Shown one piece after another: positions 24,666 to 38,471 of a DNA stretch of 64,000 nt. The stretch is from Harmothoe impar (lineage: Eukaryota > Annelida > Polychaeta > Phyllodocida > Polynoidae), in NCBI GenBank assembly GCA_947462335.1, contig OX381714.1, positions 35,426,025 through 35,490,024 on the forward strand, in the 5' to 3' direction. The translations under genes were made by a program, and so were the position numbers. How positions within the stretch are numbered: position 1 is the stretch's first letter; every line of letters starts with the position of its first letter. Under the pieces are notes generated by a model. It saw only the letters and a list, made by a program, of their open reading frames with translations. It searched no databases and was not told where the DNA came from.

Positions 24666-26222
24666 ACATCCTCTATCCAATATCCATACGATTACCATCG
24701 CAGGTGGTAATGCATGGAACAATACACACCTAAAGCATATCCCATAATACTGCACTCACACAGGCACTGAACTGCTAAAGCCTAAAGTAGGTACGTAATC
24801 CCTAATATGGACGTATGAGTGGGAAGCAAGGAAAGAATGGGGAGGGGGCTTTTTTTCTGATGAAGGGGGTCGCACTTTGTCTCATATCATTTTGTCTCGA
24901 GACAACACTGAACATGAACATGAATATAGACCTGTCTGAACATATACGGCACATATTGTTTTACATAGGGTAATAAACCTGAAATACCACATGGACACAC
25001 TAAGTGAAACAAAAGCTTGCATTGTTTTACAGCAGCTGCTATTTAGAGAGAAGAAGATACCTCTATATACAGTAATGTATGCAATCACCAAGGCTACTCA
25101 GAGACCTAGATTTTATAAAGACACAAGCCAGGGTTAGTGTGAACTCGGCATATTCTTGTATCTTATCCCTGTAGTATAACCTCCATCCTCAGTAATTTCG
25201 CCCCCTTCCACTACCCCTTATATCCTACTCCCCCGTTAAGCATCCCAATGCGGCACCGAGGGGTTGAGGCGAGCAGCTCACGGTTGCTCCACCTCCTGCA
25301 TATCATATGCGATCTGTGGGCCGCCAGAGAAAAGAGCAGGGCTAGAGTCACTCACGTGATTGGAAATAGGGATGACAGATGTGGCCAGGCTGAATAGGGA
25401 ATCGGTCTCAATGGGCAGCGCAAATTGTAAAGACGGGCAGAAGAGGGCTTTGTTCACAGACATACTCTTGGGTCTACAAGGGTTACAGACCAATCGTATG
25501 CTGGAGGAGTCTCAGCCCCGCTTAAAGGTATCCCCCTAAAAGGGTGGAATTGCCCTGGGAGCAATTACCTCAAATTGTCCATCGCATTATTAAACGCCTT
25601 TCAGCTGCTCCACGGTGGTATTCAATTGATCGGGTTATTTTTTCCTTGGTTTTATTTCGCACAAAAAGTGTAGATTGGGGCACTGATGATTCTGAAGGGC
25701 ATTGCTTTGTTTTATGTGTTAATGCTTCGGTGAGTAACTCTGTTTGTCTGGTATTGTAGTTTACTCGTATTTGTATTTGTTACCTATTGTTACCTATGCT
25801 ACAATATTACTTTGACAACACTAGAATTACATTTTGTCAAAAATAATGGTAATTGCACAAGTAGAAAAATGTTACTAACTACTTGTAGATTAGTTGAAAA
25901 GAAGTATGGTGGGGAAGAAGAATAATGTGTCCCGGAAATGATGCCTCGCCCCATCCCTAAAACATGAGAAGGAAGCTGATAGTCTTCTTCTATATGTAAT
26001 ATCATAACCAAGACCATAGTCCTCGAGGAGCGTCTTGTTCCCAGTACCTGCTAGACTGATGGATGGCTGCAGGCAATCATGTTCAAGCAATGTTACACAG
26101 TAGCTACCATGATATATTCTTAGTAGAGTTTTAAGAATTTCCATTTTATAGGTCCATTGTTTGTACATACTTTCTTTAGAATTGCTTACCAATAACTGAT
26201 ATACTACTGCTACTTACGACTA
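24666..26222. other. No gene recognised
   Basis: Nothing beyond short chance frames. A moderately GC-rich patch at 25,230-25,520 is the only compositional change. Confidence 0.45.
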
Positions 26223-26373
26223 CCCAGCTAACAAAAGAACGTTATTTTACGTCAAAATAATGTTTTAAGATTTTATATAACGTTATACCATAGTAAGGAG
26301 CCTCAGAGATCCGTTATAATTATAACGTTATATAACGTTATAAAATGTTGTATAACGTTTTTTGTTTACTGGG
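26223..26373. mobile_element. 151-bp MITE with repeated TAACGTTA, TA target site
   Basis: The ends are CCCAGCTAACAAAA and the inverse of CCCAGTAAACAAAA. TA flanks at 26,221-26,222 and 26,374-26,375. The interior is built from the palindrome ATAACGTTAT. A second copy in the opposite orientation lies at 48,427-48,575. Confidence 0.88.
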
Positions 26374-29300
26374 TAGTTTTCCCAGTCACCCACACCTAAA
26401 GGGCTCGCCATCACGCTTTAAAAAAATTAACGAACAATGTATCAAAATTCAGTCATATAAATCATATTTTTTTTATCCAGGTATAATTAAATGTAATTCA
26501 TCCCAAGTTAGCTGCCACAGTTAATCAATTTAGTAGGGGCGCGCTAGTCTTAGTGTCAATAAATAATTTCCTCTCACCATCATAATCATGGGAGGGCGAT
26601 GCTATTAAAATCAGATTATAATTAATGCCCCAAATGAACAATTTTTGCCCCATCCAGCCTAAGATGAATTTTATTCTTCATCGGGACATAAATATTCCAT
26701 GTAATTGATGCATCCCTATACAAATTATGAATTCTTCCAAGTCGAGAACTTGGCAATATACAGCAAGAAAAACAGCAACTATTTTGCCCAACTATATGAC
26801 CTTCTTGGGCTCTACAGAACATTCCTAGCATGCTGATTCTGTGTTTTTACTGAGTAATGGATGCCGTTCCGTATGCACCAGGCAGAATGCGGGTTTTACG
26901 TCTGACCGCTAAGGTCAGCGCCACCAAGGGAGTAGGTCATGAACTGCTCAGTAATGAGCAAGTGAGAGGATGCTTTTACGTGATCCGTGTATCCCTCCGG
27001 GCCACGACAGCCCCGGAGCCACATCCTGGAACCACCTGGCCGAGCCACCTCGGCAGCCCCTGTAAGGGGAGACTGTAAATCAGTGGCTAGAAACATGGCA
27101 GCTGATACAACTTACACAGTGTTACAGACTCATATGTATCAAGGTTAAAAAAGCCACCCGTCCACTGGCCTAGGCCAAAGGAAAAGGTGTATTTCAAGTT
27201 ATCAGCAGGCACCTATTTAGCAAAAAAAAACTTTTTTGGCCCTATGGAATGGTGTTACTTGTTAGCCTTTTTTTCTTAACGGTGTTACATGTATTTATTT
27301 GGTGAATGATGTATGATTATATTAAGGAAATCCATTACACAAAGCACATTGGATTACTACTGATAATTTTTCATTTTACCCAAATAACACACTTATGAAT
27401 GTTTTTGTTTTTTTGAAAACGCCATTCCATGTAGGGTGAACTACCACCCTACAGGCATTTCGAAATTGAAAATGTTTAAAAGAGTTACGGCTGCAATTAG
27501 AAGGGAATGAGTGGACAGGCCAGATTATGCCATCTTTACGATCTTGACCGTTCAGCATTGCCGGATATTGCCAGGTGTTGTGGCTTGGCTTCATCATGGT
27601 TTATTGCTTGAGATGATTGCTTGTTGGCTTGCTGTAGGTAGTGAAGACTGGAAAAGTCGAATAATGTTGTCTAGTTTATGCTGTATTGTGAGCTGGTATA
27701 CAAAGTCTCTACTGTGGGGTTGAACTGGGCGAGTATCTCACATACTTCTGCATGCAAAACGAAAGCGGCTCAGCTTTAGACATGATATCAACGCCTATGA
27801 AATAGGTGAATTAAATTGAAATTGAAATCGAATCCATATTCATATAAAGTTGTTATCCTGTAGGTTACAAGGGATCTCCCCTATCTCATGCAACTTAAAG
27901 CTTGTCATGGTGTAAGGTATATAATGAATTATAATTAGTAATTTCCATGAGTGAAGTATGGGGGATGTTGTAAAAACGATCACCATTGAGGCCAAGTGAC
28001 TGGTTGTGAATAGATGGGAGAATGAAAGTATAGGAGTATAAAATACCAAAGGTGTCTGAATGTGACAGCCTTGCAGCCTGAGGTGCCCATAACAGTGGTG
28101 CCTCTACAAGGGACCTATTTTCTATTGTTCACCCTGTGGCCCCTTCAGAGCAATATAGCGGCTGTTCAGGGGCCTTACAGCACTGTGTGAACTTTTTACT
28201 CTTTCTTATACTTAGGTGATCAGGGAGCAATGTAAACACTGGGACCTGAGGGTGGGACACGCTACCTGGATAAGTGCTGAAATGACTCTAACCGGGCCAG
28301 GCCGAGTGCTCCATTGCTCCCAGCGGGCAGCAAACTCGCCTTAGTCTCGTCTATAAATCCTTTGTTATTGTCAGTTATGGGGCGCTGCCGCGGGCGGGCT
28401 GAGAATCGCTGCCTCGTGTAGATTAACGTTTTTGATGATGTATGGTGGTGATGTGGTGCCGAAAGGTAACCATGAATGATGCTGATAAAAACAAGGCCGA
28501 TAGGGCTTGTATTGTGAGCTACTCGGAGCAGCTCTAAAATGTCGAATGACTCATTCTGTATACTTACATCCATCCATTAGACATGCTTACGTTAGTGAAG
28601 GGAGGGGCATTATACCGTGCTCAGTACTATAAAACTGTGCGCTGTAGGACATTCTGCGTAGGTGGGAAAGATGGATGAAGTATATGTATATGGGGCCTAT
28701 TCAGGGAGGGCATTGCTAGCTGGTATATATGGCTGAGACCTTCTATAAATGTACAATTGTGGTCCCAAAAGCAAAAATCAAGAAACTTAACATAAATGTA
28801 TACAACTTTATTGTATTTAAAGCCTCAGATCTTGGCATAATGAAAACTCCTGGCGGATTGACTAACTCCCAGGGGGTCAATACCAGCAATGCCTGCCCTG
28901 ACTATACTCTTGCATTTATGTATCAAACAACCACGCTGGTTGAAATAGCAGCCTTTCTACCACCGCCGTTATGTATTTTTACAGCCGTTATGATCAGGCC
29001 AAACTTTGTGAGATAATTGAAAATCCCCCTTTGGGCAATGCTTGTAAACTAATAGAATTCTAGTAGGAACTACCAACTATGACTCCATAATAAAACATCC
29101 ATTTGCATTGTCACCTAGCAGTGTTCTTCCATTTCTCTCAGCTCTGGACCTGCATGCGAAAGTATATTTTTTATACCACATACTGATTGGCTTCATATTC
29201 AGCCACCGGGACTTTCTGAACAACTATCATTGGAGAATTGGGACTTTCTGATTATCTCTACTGTGGCCAATGTATCAGGTTTGACTTTCAATTATTAACA

Positions 29301-32300
29301 GTGTATCATGTTACGTGACAGGAATTGGAATTAAGTCACATATTCAGATTCGAAATGGAAATTAAAATAACACATTGTCATTCTTCATTTCCATCTAGGA
29401 AACAATAGACACTTCATTTCGGAGTCTATTTTTTTATTCGTCCACAAGTGCAATGGTAGACCACTATAGACACTTATTTTGACATATACCAACCAGGTCC
29501 TGTATATAAAATACATATAGAGAGATAGGTTAATATGTAGACGTCATGGGCCAAATTACGTATTATTGATGAAATCGTGGGAAATGCAGGTCCATATCCA
29601 AAATTATAAACAAATAGCACAGTTATTCGACAGCAGTTGATTACTAACCTAATTTGAGGTGATTTCTGTTCAATAGCCGGTGAAATTAAACGAGCCTGCT
29701 ATGAAAATGCCGGAATGTGAATCCAAGCTGTAGTAAGAAGCAACAGACAGATGAACGAAGGTGAGGAAAAAAGGAACAGAAACACTGAAAAACACTTAGC
29801 AACTTAAGGATGGGATATGGCAACAGGGTACTGCAATGTCCCAGTTCTATAGACAACCTAGGAACACAGGAGCAGGCAATAAACCTATAAAGATCATGTC
29901 CCAACAGTATGCAATACAGAGAAGAAAGAGAAGGAAACTCCCACATTTATCACACTGATAGACATTTATTAACCATGAATACAAGCTTTGCATATACCAG
30001 ACACTGAGTTGAAAAAGGTCAGTGAGAATAAAGGCATCGCATGTGGTGTGGACAGTCTGGATTATTGGACAGAGTGGAGCAACCCAATAACCAGGGTAGG
30101 CGCATTAAACCAAGCGGTGATGATCGCTCTGCGCGCCCACCACTTCCGGGTCAATGCGGCGCTAATGTATTACTTCCTGGGTCAAGGTCCAGGCCAGCGG
30201 AGGGTGGTGGGTGTAGGGAGAACATCTTACTCTGGACACCACTGGCGTGACGCGTGCAATAAGCCTGGGTGGCCGCATTGACGCGGGTAGTTATAGCCCT
30301 ACAAATGGGACCACAGCATTGGCATTCCACGCACGCGCAGTGTGAACGGAGGTGGAACCTCGCTTTGGTGTTGACAGCGTTTGCGGGCTCGTGTGACCAT
30401 CCCTCACCGACTACGTCACCGTCAAGGAAGCGGAAGTGACATAGTAGAAGGTGCCTGTACCAATTTGGGGGAGAAGGCAGATTTCGGTGTCGGCCTGAAA
30501 TGGCTTCAGTCCACTCTGGCGTCTATTTGAATACACGTAAAGCAATGGCTTTACAACCTTTGTATTCCTTTCATTGATCTGCTCTTGACTGATTAACAAT
30601 TAGGACACGCTGGAGCTAAAGTGATTCTTGAGGAACATTCGGAAATAATCCAATTTATTTAGAGATAAATCAAGATTCAATGAGATTTGTTTCGCAAGTT
30701 AAGCGACACCAATTTGTTTTCACTCAATCAGACAAGACCAAACCCAAGAGTCTTCTTCGAATTATATAGCCGACTATCGTTTAAAGATTTATCAAACAAA
30801 GGCCATGTGGACACCGTCTTTAAGCAAAAGGCCCTAGGTCTGGGAGAGTGGCCTGAATCTCACATTTGTAAGTTGGGAACTATGGTGACAGTAGAAAGTG
30901 GTATAGCGAGGAAGAACCATGCCACAAAAAGGTAACATAATACTGGCAGAACGATGGATCTCCCTCTATTATGCCAGTGCAAATAGGGTGAACCCCATTT
31001 CAAAAGCCGTCCATAGTTGCGAATTTGTGTTGAAAATATGGCACAATGGTTGACTGAAGGTTCGTGTTTGACTCAAAGACCACTTACTAATGTGACAGCT
31101 CCTGCTTCTGTACTTTAGTTTTCTAGTTATTGACAGGCCCTGATTCTGAACGCCCTCCCACTTTTTAACACTTCTTTAACTGAATAACAGCCACAGCTTT
31201 ACGGTGTCCTTACCGCAGTTGGTACTGACCGAGTACCCCTTAGAGGTACACGTAGGGTTGAGCCACTCCCAAAGGGTCGGAATGATGCACCAATGCAGTA
31301 TGGGCGAGTGACGCGCCAGGGCTGAATTGCTGCTTCATGACGACAAATTTCTTCTTTTGGCAACATGCCGTCCTTATAGGTCTACAGTTAGGAATATAAC
31401 TGCAGAGATGGTAACAAAGTAGCCTAATACTGTATAATGCATTAACGCATCATGCCTTTAGTCATCATGATGCATGAATGCAACCCTGGCGAGTAAATAC
31501 TTACAGCTCACATAATTAATGCATGGTTCTCCACATGATACATCAACACAAACCAAGATAGCTTAGTTTTGGTCATTATACTTTATTGACACTCAGAAAT
31601 GCTATATACACAATTTTCCCCTTAACAGTGAGGCCTATATGGGATGCAGGCCATTAGGTGACTTGATGGCCTAAGCAAGGTATAGGTGATCCCTTTCAGT
31701 ATAAAATGTTCGTAGAGACCAATTAATATTTTATAGGTTGGGGTATGATCCAGATATTATTTCAAGTTAGACATACAAATATTGACTGCGGATGACTTCT
31801 TTGCTATTACCATTTCCGTAATGACTACCAGTAACCAATTTAAGATGTAGTGGTATTTTAGATGTCTTATCTATAGGCCTAGGTATGTTGCATATTGATA
31901 TCGTCTATTCAATAGATGCAATATTAGTTGACGTTATATTATAACAGCGTCTTTCATTTTAAGATGAGATAAATACATATCAAACCCCATTTTTGAAAAA
32001 GGGATATTCAAGAAAGGGATATTAAACATCATTGTCATTGTTAAGTTGGATAAGCTATGAATGATCACTTTAATTGGTTAGTACACTACAAGTTAAATCG
32101 TTTCTGTCACCGTGTTGCCTTAGATGCCTATTTACGTTGATACTCAATGCAGGGAAGGGGTGATGGTTGATCGTTGGCACTGACTAGGATGTAAAAATAA
32201 TATCATACTAAACCTATCATTCCAGGCAACCACTCTCATGATCATGACTATTTGGGACTCTAGGTAATGCGGGTATGGGTAAGGATTTCAGCATTTAAAT

Positions 32301-34138
32301 CAATTAGTATGACAAACCCTGTTGAGCAAAATGCGACTCACATCAGTATACAGTATCATGTTTACATTGACATATTGTACACAATCATTCGATTCGAAAT
32401 GTATTTGGAGACATATATGGCAATTTTCTGAAATATCATCTAACCATTTTTGTAGAATTTGGAAGGTTGTATATTCAGTTCCGGGCGCTTCCCTTGAAAG
32501 ATAAAGAGTGGTGAAATAAGCTAAATTCCAACAATGCATTGTCCATGGGGCATGCTCTTTTATAAGTTGCAATACCCTAAGAATAGAGAGAAGCTGAGAT
32601 GGTCACCTTGTAAATCCCATATTATATGCAATTAGACACATATTACAAAATAGGCCTCTTCTTTGCAGCTGAGACGTGTCATTTCTTGTCATCTCATTTC
32701 TCTTTATCACAATCTTTCACCAATGAACACACCAATAAGTGTAACAAGCACATCTGGGACAAGAACCATCCCAATGAGTTCTGTAGCGATACGCCTGAAC
32801 AAATAATGCATCTACAAATGGCATTACAAGGAAGCAATAGGGTGTTGAGGGTTGGGTCTGAAGCCTAGAGATGGGGGAGGAGTGGGGGATGAAGGTAGGG
32901 AATGACTTTAAGGTTGATTTATGTAGAGGGGCAGGCTGGCCCTTTGGGACACCATAGCAGGGGATAATTGGATCTAAATGACCGATTAATGGCGGCACAG
33001 CGACCCTAATAACCCTAAGTAATTTGCTGGAGTACTCTTCATGGGAGGCGGTGTACTCTTATTATGCAGATCATTACATCAAATGAAAAAGCTGCCGTCC
33101 TTTCACAGTTACACTATCAGTCTCTATGTACACGGTGGGATGCAATGAGGTGTGGCATGGGGGAATGGAAGCTAGCAATGTGCCTCTTGCTCGAGGTCTA
33201 AGTGGTTTAGGGTTGGGGGTCCGAGGGGTATTTAGGTACATCTTTTCCGGCATGGCAAACAGGAGGCACAGACTCTGTTGAAGTATTCACCCGAATAACA
33301 GATAACAAGAACAGATGATGACAGGCAGGGCAGCAGTGAGGGAATTAGGCTCACTCCGCCTCGCTTCTCTCCATAGACGCCTTCACCGTCCTTTTCGCCT
33401 TCGCTTAATTTATAGAATATCCTTATTCACTCAGGCTTACATTGCAACGAACAGTCATAGAACATTTATACACACAATATATCCACATCCAGTCCTCTAG
33501 ATGTAGATAAACGCTGACTCTCTTGTAACTCATTTTATTCCTACTACATTATGTATTGTAGAAGGGTGTGCAAGGATGTGAGAGTAGCGATGAACTTAAG
33601 GCAACGTTAACATGAGGAGTTGTAGCATTAACTGTAGTATATACATTCACTGTATCGCACATACATGTTGGCATACACTATCTGATGCACCTGAAAATAC
33701 GTATGATGTAGATATAATTTCACCCGCGGTGTCATTCATAGCACAAGTTGTCTTCACATTTATATATGCCATATGAGTATTCGCTTGCGCATAGTCACAT
33801 ATAGTCAGATATCATACAGTTTCATAACTCACATGAATGAATGCTATAGTTTTGTCTCATTCTTCATAATATGATATCAAACATAATATGTTGTACAAGA
33901 ATGTACATACACAGATACTCTAGGCAGGTATATGACACTACATGGGAATGGTACAGACGGGTCGGTCCGACCAAGTTCGACAAATGTTGGCAATCATGAG
34001 ATATAATGAGTAAGTCAAATGTGCATATTCAATTCTCACCAATGTTATCATCATATTTTTTAGATTCATGGATATTATGATCTATGATAAATTTATAGTT
34101 ATTTCTGATAAAACTTTACTCTAAGAAGACACTGACTG
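26374..34138. other. 3' flank of the Ig gene; no gene recognised
   Basis: About 7.7 kb without a supportable coding exon. GC-rich, CpG-containing islands lie at 26,860-27,080, 28,260-28,440 and 30,090-30,450. The 28,370 patch has CTTTGTTATTGT, a SOX-type arrangement. The part just below 34,139 is probably 3' UTR of the Ig gene; a minus-strand AATAAA lies near 33,534-33,539, but the transcript end is not established. Confidence 0.5.
30090..30450. promoter_or_regulatory. CpG-rich island with ETS and CRE-like sites
   Basis: It has a marked local rise in GC and CpG. ACTTCCGGG (near 30,142), ACTTCCTGGG (near 30,173) and GCGGAAGTGAC (near 30,430) fit ETS sites, and TACGTCACC (near 30,412) fits a CRE half-site. 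No initiator or downstream exon was identified, so promoter or enhancer status is inference. Confidence 0.3.
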
Positions 34139-35130
34139 CTAGATGAAGATAGTAAAATATACAAAGGTACTACCCCGGTCGTTAGACGCTCGACACGAGT
34201 ATGTTCCAGCATGCTTTTGATGAGGTTTCCAGAAGATATAGGTTGCCTCTGATATCCCAGCATCCTTAACATTAATGTACTTGGTGACCCCTACATCCCA
34301 GGAGTCACTTGTGGTAAGTTCCCGCTCCTCGCGGTATATAGCAACCTGTGGTTGCGGAAAGCCGATTCCGCGACAGCGTATGCAAGTCTCCTGACCTTGG
34401 TTGAAGATAATCACCTTCTTCTTTTGGTCAAAGTTTAGGGGCTCACAAGAAATCAGATCAGCCCTTGGTATAGCTGGGAAGGGCGATTGGTTACCAAAGA
34501 CTGTGATTACAGAGGAGACATAGAGTTTATCCCACTCCCGCTCCAGCGCACACTGGTAAACCCCTTCAAAAGCTGTAGTCGCATTGTTTGTACGCAGCTT
34601 GAGTTCATATATCACATGGCCATACGGCCGCAGAGGAGTCCGCATGCCTTGCATGATGGAGTCGCCGTTCTCTTCGGCATAGTTCTGGGTCTCCTTGTGA
34701 ATACCCACCACCGACTGGAAGTCGAACTTGGTCGTCGCCGGACCGCCACTCAAAGACGAGGAGCGCGATGGCGACGAAGCCAAGCCTTTGCCCGGGGACG
34801 CTAGGACTGCCCTATACATGGTCAGCTCGTTGGTTACCTGAGGATTCTCGTTAGGTACAAACACCTTGCAGTGCACCTTCAGTGAGTGATGGTTGCGGAA
34901 GGACCAGGTGGGTGTCGGCACCGCCAGCCACTCCGGGCTGTCGATGTCGTCCAGTTGGTACTGCACAGGCTGACGGATAACGGTGCGAATCTGGTAGGAC
35001 AGCGTGCCGTCCACGGTGGTCAGGATGGTCTCAAAGTCCCTGGGGAAGATGGACTTGAAGCTGGGAAGACACAAGGTGGTGGCTGTCACCTCCCCTGATG
35101 ACAGGAAGGAGATCTTGTAGTCTCGGTCAC
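34139..35130 (-). CDS. Ig-superfamily protein, terminal coding exon
   Basis: On the minus strand the sequence ATTGCAG precedes the exon, giving a consensus 3' splice site. The exon opens in phase with two bases (GT) that complete a Gly codon begun at 44,029. It is open for 329 codons and ends in TAG at 34,141-34,139. At least two Ig-like folds are visible. The first runs from SLKVHCKVFV to FEGVYQCALEREW, with its Cys pair. The second runs from ETCIRCRGIGFPQPQV to HAGTYSCRASNDRGS, the typical D-x-G/A-x-Y-x-C ending. A Ser/Gly-rich loop (SPSRSSSLSGG) interrupts the first. There is no C-terminal transmembrane segment or GPI-type tail, so this isoform looks secreted, or it anchors through its N-terminal part. 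I do not recognise the gene. Its GC content is well above the surrounding DNA. Confidence 0.88.
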
Positions 35131-35291
35131 CTGCAATGAATCAAAGGAAGATCTCATTTCAGCAATGCTCCAATGTGTTTTGATAGTTATACCACAGTTG
35201 GCTATAAAGCTCCCTTCACTGTATTTCGCGTAAAGCTTGGTACTTGTCCTATAACTACTGTAATGTACACCCCAATTACTGGGTATAGTTC

Positions 35292-35412
35292 AGATATGGA
35301 TCCATACGTGTTGTAAGCCTGGGACGATGGTAATTATCCTCAGCTGGCACCTTGGACAGTTATCCTATCCTTGGCTTATAACACGTATACAGCAACTCAC
35401 TTGGACCATATC
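35292..35412. mobile_element. Palindromic MITE, family copy A
   Basis: The ends AGATATGGATCCA and its inverse TTGGACCATATCT enclose inverted TTGTAAGCC / GGCTTATAA blocks. The same architecture occurs at 38,336-38,471. Confidence 0.7.
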
Positions 35413-36109
35413 TACTACGTATAATATATGAAAAACCCGTCAATAAAATAGATTTGGATGTTTATTGAATATGTTTTCGCAAGCTTGAGTGTATACATAA
35501 AATGCTTCTTAGCTATAGAGCATCTGACCCAGATACTGTACTAACTGACAATGCAGCTGTACATCAATTGGTGATAGTGTTACTTCTATGTATACTATCT
35601 TTTTGTATAGGATGATATATTCTAGACCCTACAACACCTACGTATCATGATATAGGAGGAGATGCTATATATACCCTGAATTAATTATCTGTTGAGAGTT
35701 TTGTTAGTGTTGGCCGTGTTGTAGTATAAACTGCTTACATGCCGTGAGCACTCGGATCTGACCAAGGACACATTTTTGTCTGTCTGTCTGAAGTAAAATC
35801 TTGCTGACGCTGCCTCCAGTAACATTTTAAATATTTTAGAATCAGTTTACTGCCCGATAAAGCACTGACATTTATAATCTCATAGCTTAATGCATGGCTC
35901 TCAATGACTCTTAGAACGGCAAATGGCGTCATAAGAAAAGTGTTCAGAACATCATGAAAGGAATAAAATTCCAGGCCAGGAAGGCAGGGGAGGTCCATCA
36001 AATAAATAGAGGACTTAAATACTTCTCTGGGCTCCTGAGGAATTAGCTCACTCACGTCTCTTGACCATTCAAGAGACGTAAAAAAAGTATAACATGGGGC
36101 CTTCTCACA

Positions 36110-36266
36110 CACTCAATTACCCGTTTACTCCTTCAGTCATTCATGCATTAAATCATTCACATGTTTAATTGCTAATTCATCCCTCCAATTGGTTATTCAC
36201 TGGCTCTTGCTCAATAACTCAATTGCTCATGTAACTAGGGACGAATCATTTACTGCTAGATCACCC
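36110..36266. repeat. CAYTC-rich tract, left of the 3.1-kb element
   Basis: A degenerate repetition of (A/T)CATTCA/TCACTC resembles the longer CACTC tract on the other side of the element at 39,403. The 3.1-kb transposon appears to have inserted into one simple-repeat domain. Confidence 0.55.
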
Positions 36267-38073
36267 CCTATAGTAGGGGGGGTGGTTATTCAGTCAAAAT
36301 GAAGTTAGGAATGCGGGACCCATCCTAAAAGATGGTACTCATCATGAGAAACAAGAATATGACCTTCATTTTTGATTTCGAAACCTCTAACCCCCCCGTA
36401 CGCCCCCTCCGAAGATAAAAAGTTGGAAAATATTAAATTAATTCAATTTTTATTAGTTTTCTTGTTTCCATGGGGACTATTTCCCTTTGAATGTACATAA
36501 AACCACTTTGATGTAGAATATAAAAATACAGTGCACTAAAATGAGCAGTTTTTAAGTATCTGACAATTTCAAGATGGCCGCCATTGGCAAAAAATACCAT
36601 TTTTAAGCTGTTTTAACCTCTATGTGGTGTAACTGACATGAAATATATGTATAAAAGTATTCTAAAATGGAATATAAAGATATACTTTACCAAAGGCAGA
36701 TGTATTGAGGTTTTAAGAAATCCAATATGGCCGCCTTTGGCAAAAAACATTGTTATTCAAGCATCAGAAATGCTATTCAAGTGGTAGAAAAGATTTTCTT
36801 AGTTGGTATAACTATGTGTTTTCTTCTTGGGCTTGAAGTGAAGAAATGATATGACCAAATGGTTGCAATATCACTTCCTGCTCCCCCCCTCCAGTAAAAT
36901 GTTTAAAAAATATAGTTCCATTAAATACATGTAATTCTTCCTAGATGCATTGAAATAAGGCCCTAAAATATTTACATAACAGTGTTTTGATGCTGTTGAC
37001 AACTTCAATGGAGGCAAAGGCAGTAATCTTCAATTGTCAGCAGACCCCAGCCCCTGCCCACTGTATGGGCTTGTATGTATATTGGTATACTAGCCTACCA
37101 GGAATTATTGACTATGTACTGGGAGGGAATTTGTTTAGTCTACTGATTTTCCCTTAATCATGTTGAAAGCAATTATCTTACACATTAAAACATTTTTCTT
37201 GTGCATATTGGAAAATGAAAAGGTGATAAAATAATTAAGTATAATATCTCAGCATCATTGGAGGAGGAACGATGAATGCAGTATGCTTAGTGAAGCCTTA
37301 TATCTACCCAAACCCAGGCACAATAGAGCTCTCTGACCTTCAGATGTTAAATTGGCAGAGAGTACTGCTGTTACTGACGGCCAGCACTTCATGTTGTTCA
37401 GTAAGAGGCCCTTGTTAATCAAATTGCATGAAATTTCAAATTCAATTCTTTTTCTAGAACATATTGGGCTCTAATGTTATGTTTCCCCTTGTGATGTCAC
37501 TTCCTATGTCACAGACAATGGTAGTCCGGGAGATCACTATAACAATGTAGTGGGCCAGAGTTTTGTTTTTCTCAGTTGATCAGGTAGCGTCATGGTGGAG
37601 GGGAGCCGCCCAAATTTGTCTCTATAGTTGGGCTCTAATATGGCTATAGGCCTACCTATCAAGCACCAACCTTGTTATACACACTCAACCAGTATCTAAA
37701 CAATAACCCAAAGAATTATATCATAGGGAGTCACTGCTATGTTCCTACTTGCACTGTGCTGTTTTCTCAAAACTAGACTTTGCCTTTAATACACATGTGA
37801 TCTCAAGTTAAGTTTTGATTGATGTTGTGCTCTACAGATCAATCGACACATTAAGGTGACAACCAGTCAGATTGTTTCATAGTTCAGTACCCCTATAAGC
37901 ATGTGTCTTAAAGTTTAGCACCATACAGCTAATGAATTAAAATTAGCAAGTTCTAGAACAATTAACAGACCAATGGTTACAGTCATAGCACAATAAAGCA
38001 GGGAGGGGCTGTCAAAACTTAGGGGCAAATGAAAAAGTGAAAATATAATGTACAGACCTTAGATGTTGATTCA

Positions 38074-38281
38074 TTAACCCTTTGAGGACGACCAAAAATT
38101 GTTATGCCTAGCTGTGAGGACGAGAAATTTAGCAGGAATTTTCTCTAAGGACGAGGCATTGTTGAATCCCATAGAGTTAAGATGACTATAGTCGATGCTC
38201 GTCCTGCCATGGCATTAACTATAGTCGATGCTTGCCCAGCCATGGCATCAACTATAGTCGATGCTCGCCCACAAAGGGTAA
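38074..38281. mobile_element. PiggyBac-like MITE nested in the 3.1-kb element
   Basis: The left end is TTAACCCTTTGAGGACGA. The right end is GCTCGCCCACAAAGGGTAAA, the inverse with TTAA changed to TAAA. A TTAA target and CCCTTTG start fit piggyBac-type elements. It contains three copies of a block with ACTATAGTCGATGCTCG. Confidence 0.75.
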
Positions 38282-38335
38282 AAAGTATTTTCAATACATA
38301 TAACTATAAGCCTTGTCCAGAAACCAATATGTATT

Positions 38336-38471
38336 AGATATGGTACAAGTAACTTACTGTATAATAGTTATAAGTCAAGGACAGAGTAATTGTCCAGGGC
38401 GCTAGCCGGGGATAATTATCCTTGCCCAAGGCTTATAACACTTCTGCAGCTGGTCAAGTGTAACCATATCA
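38336..38471. mobile_element. Palindromic MITE, family copy B, nested
   Basis: It runs from AGATATGGTACAAGT to its inverse AACCATATC, with internal GTTATAAGTCAAGGACA against TGCCCAAGGCTTATAAC. It shares ends and internal order with 35,292-35,412. Confidence 0.7.
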
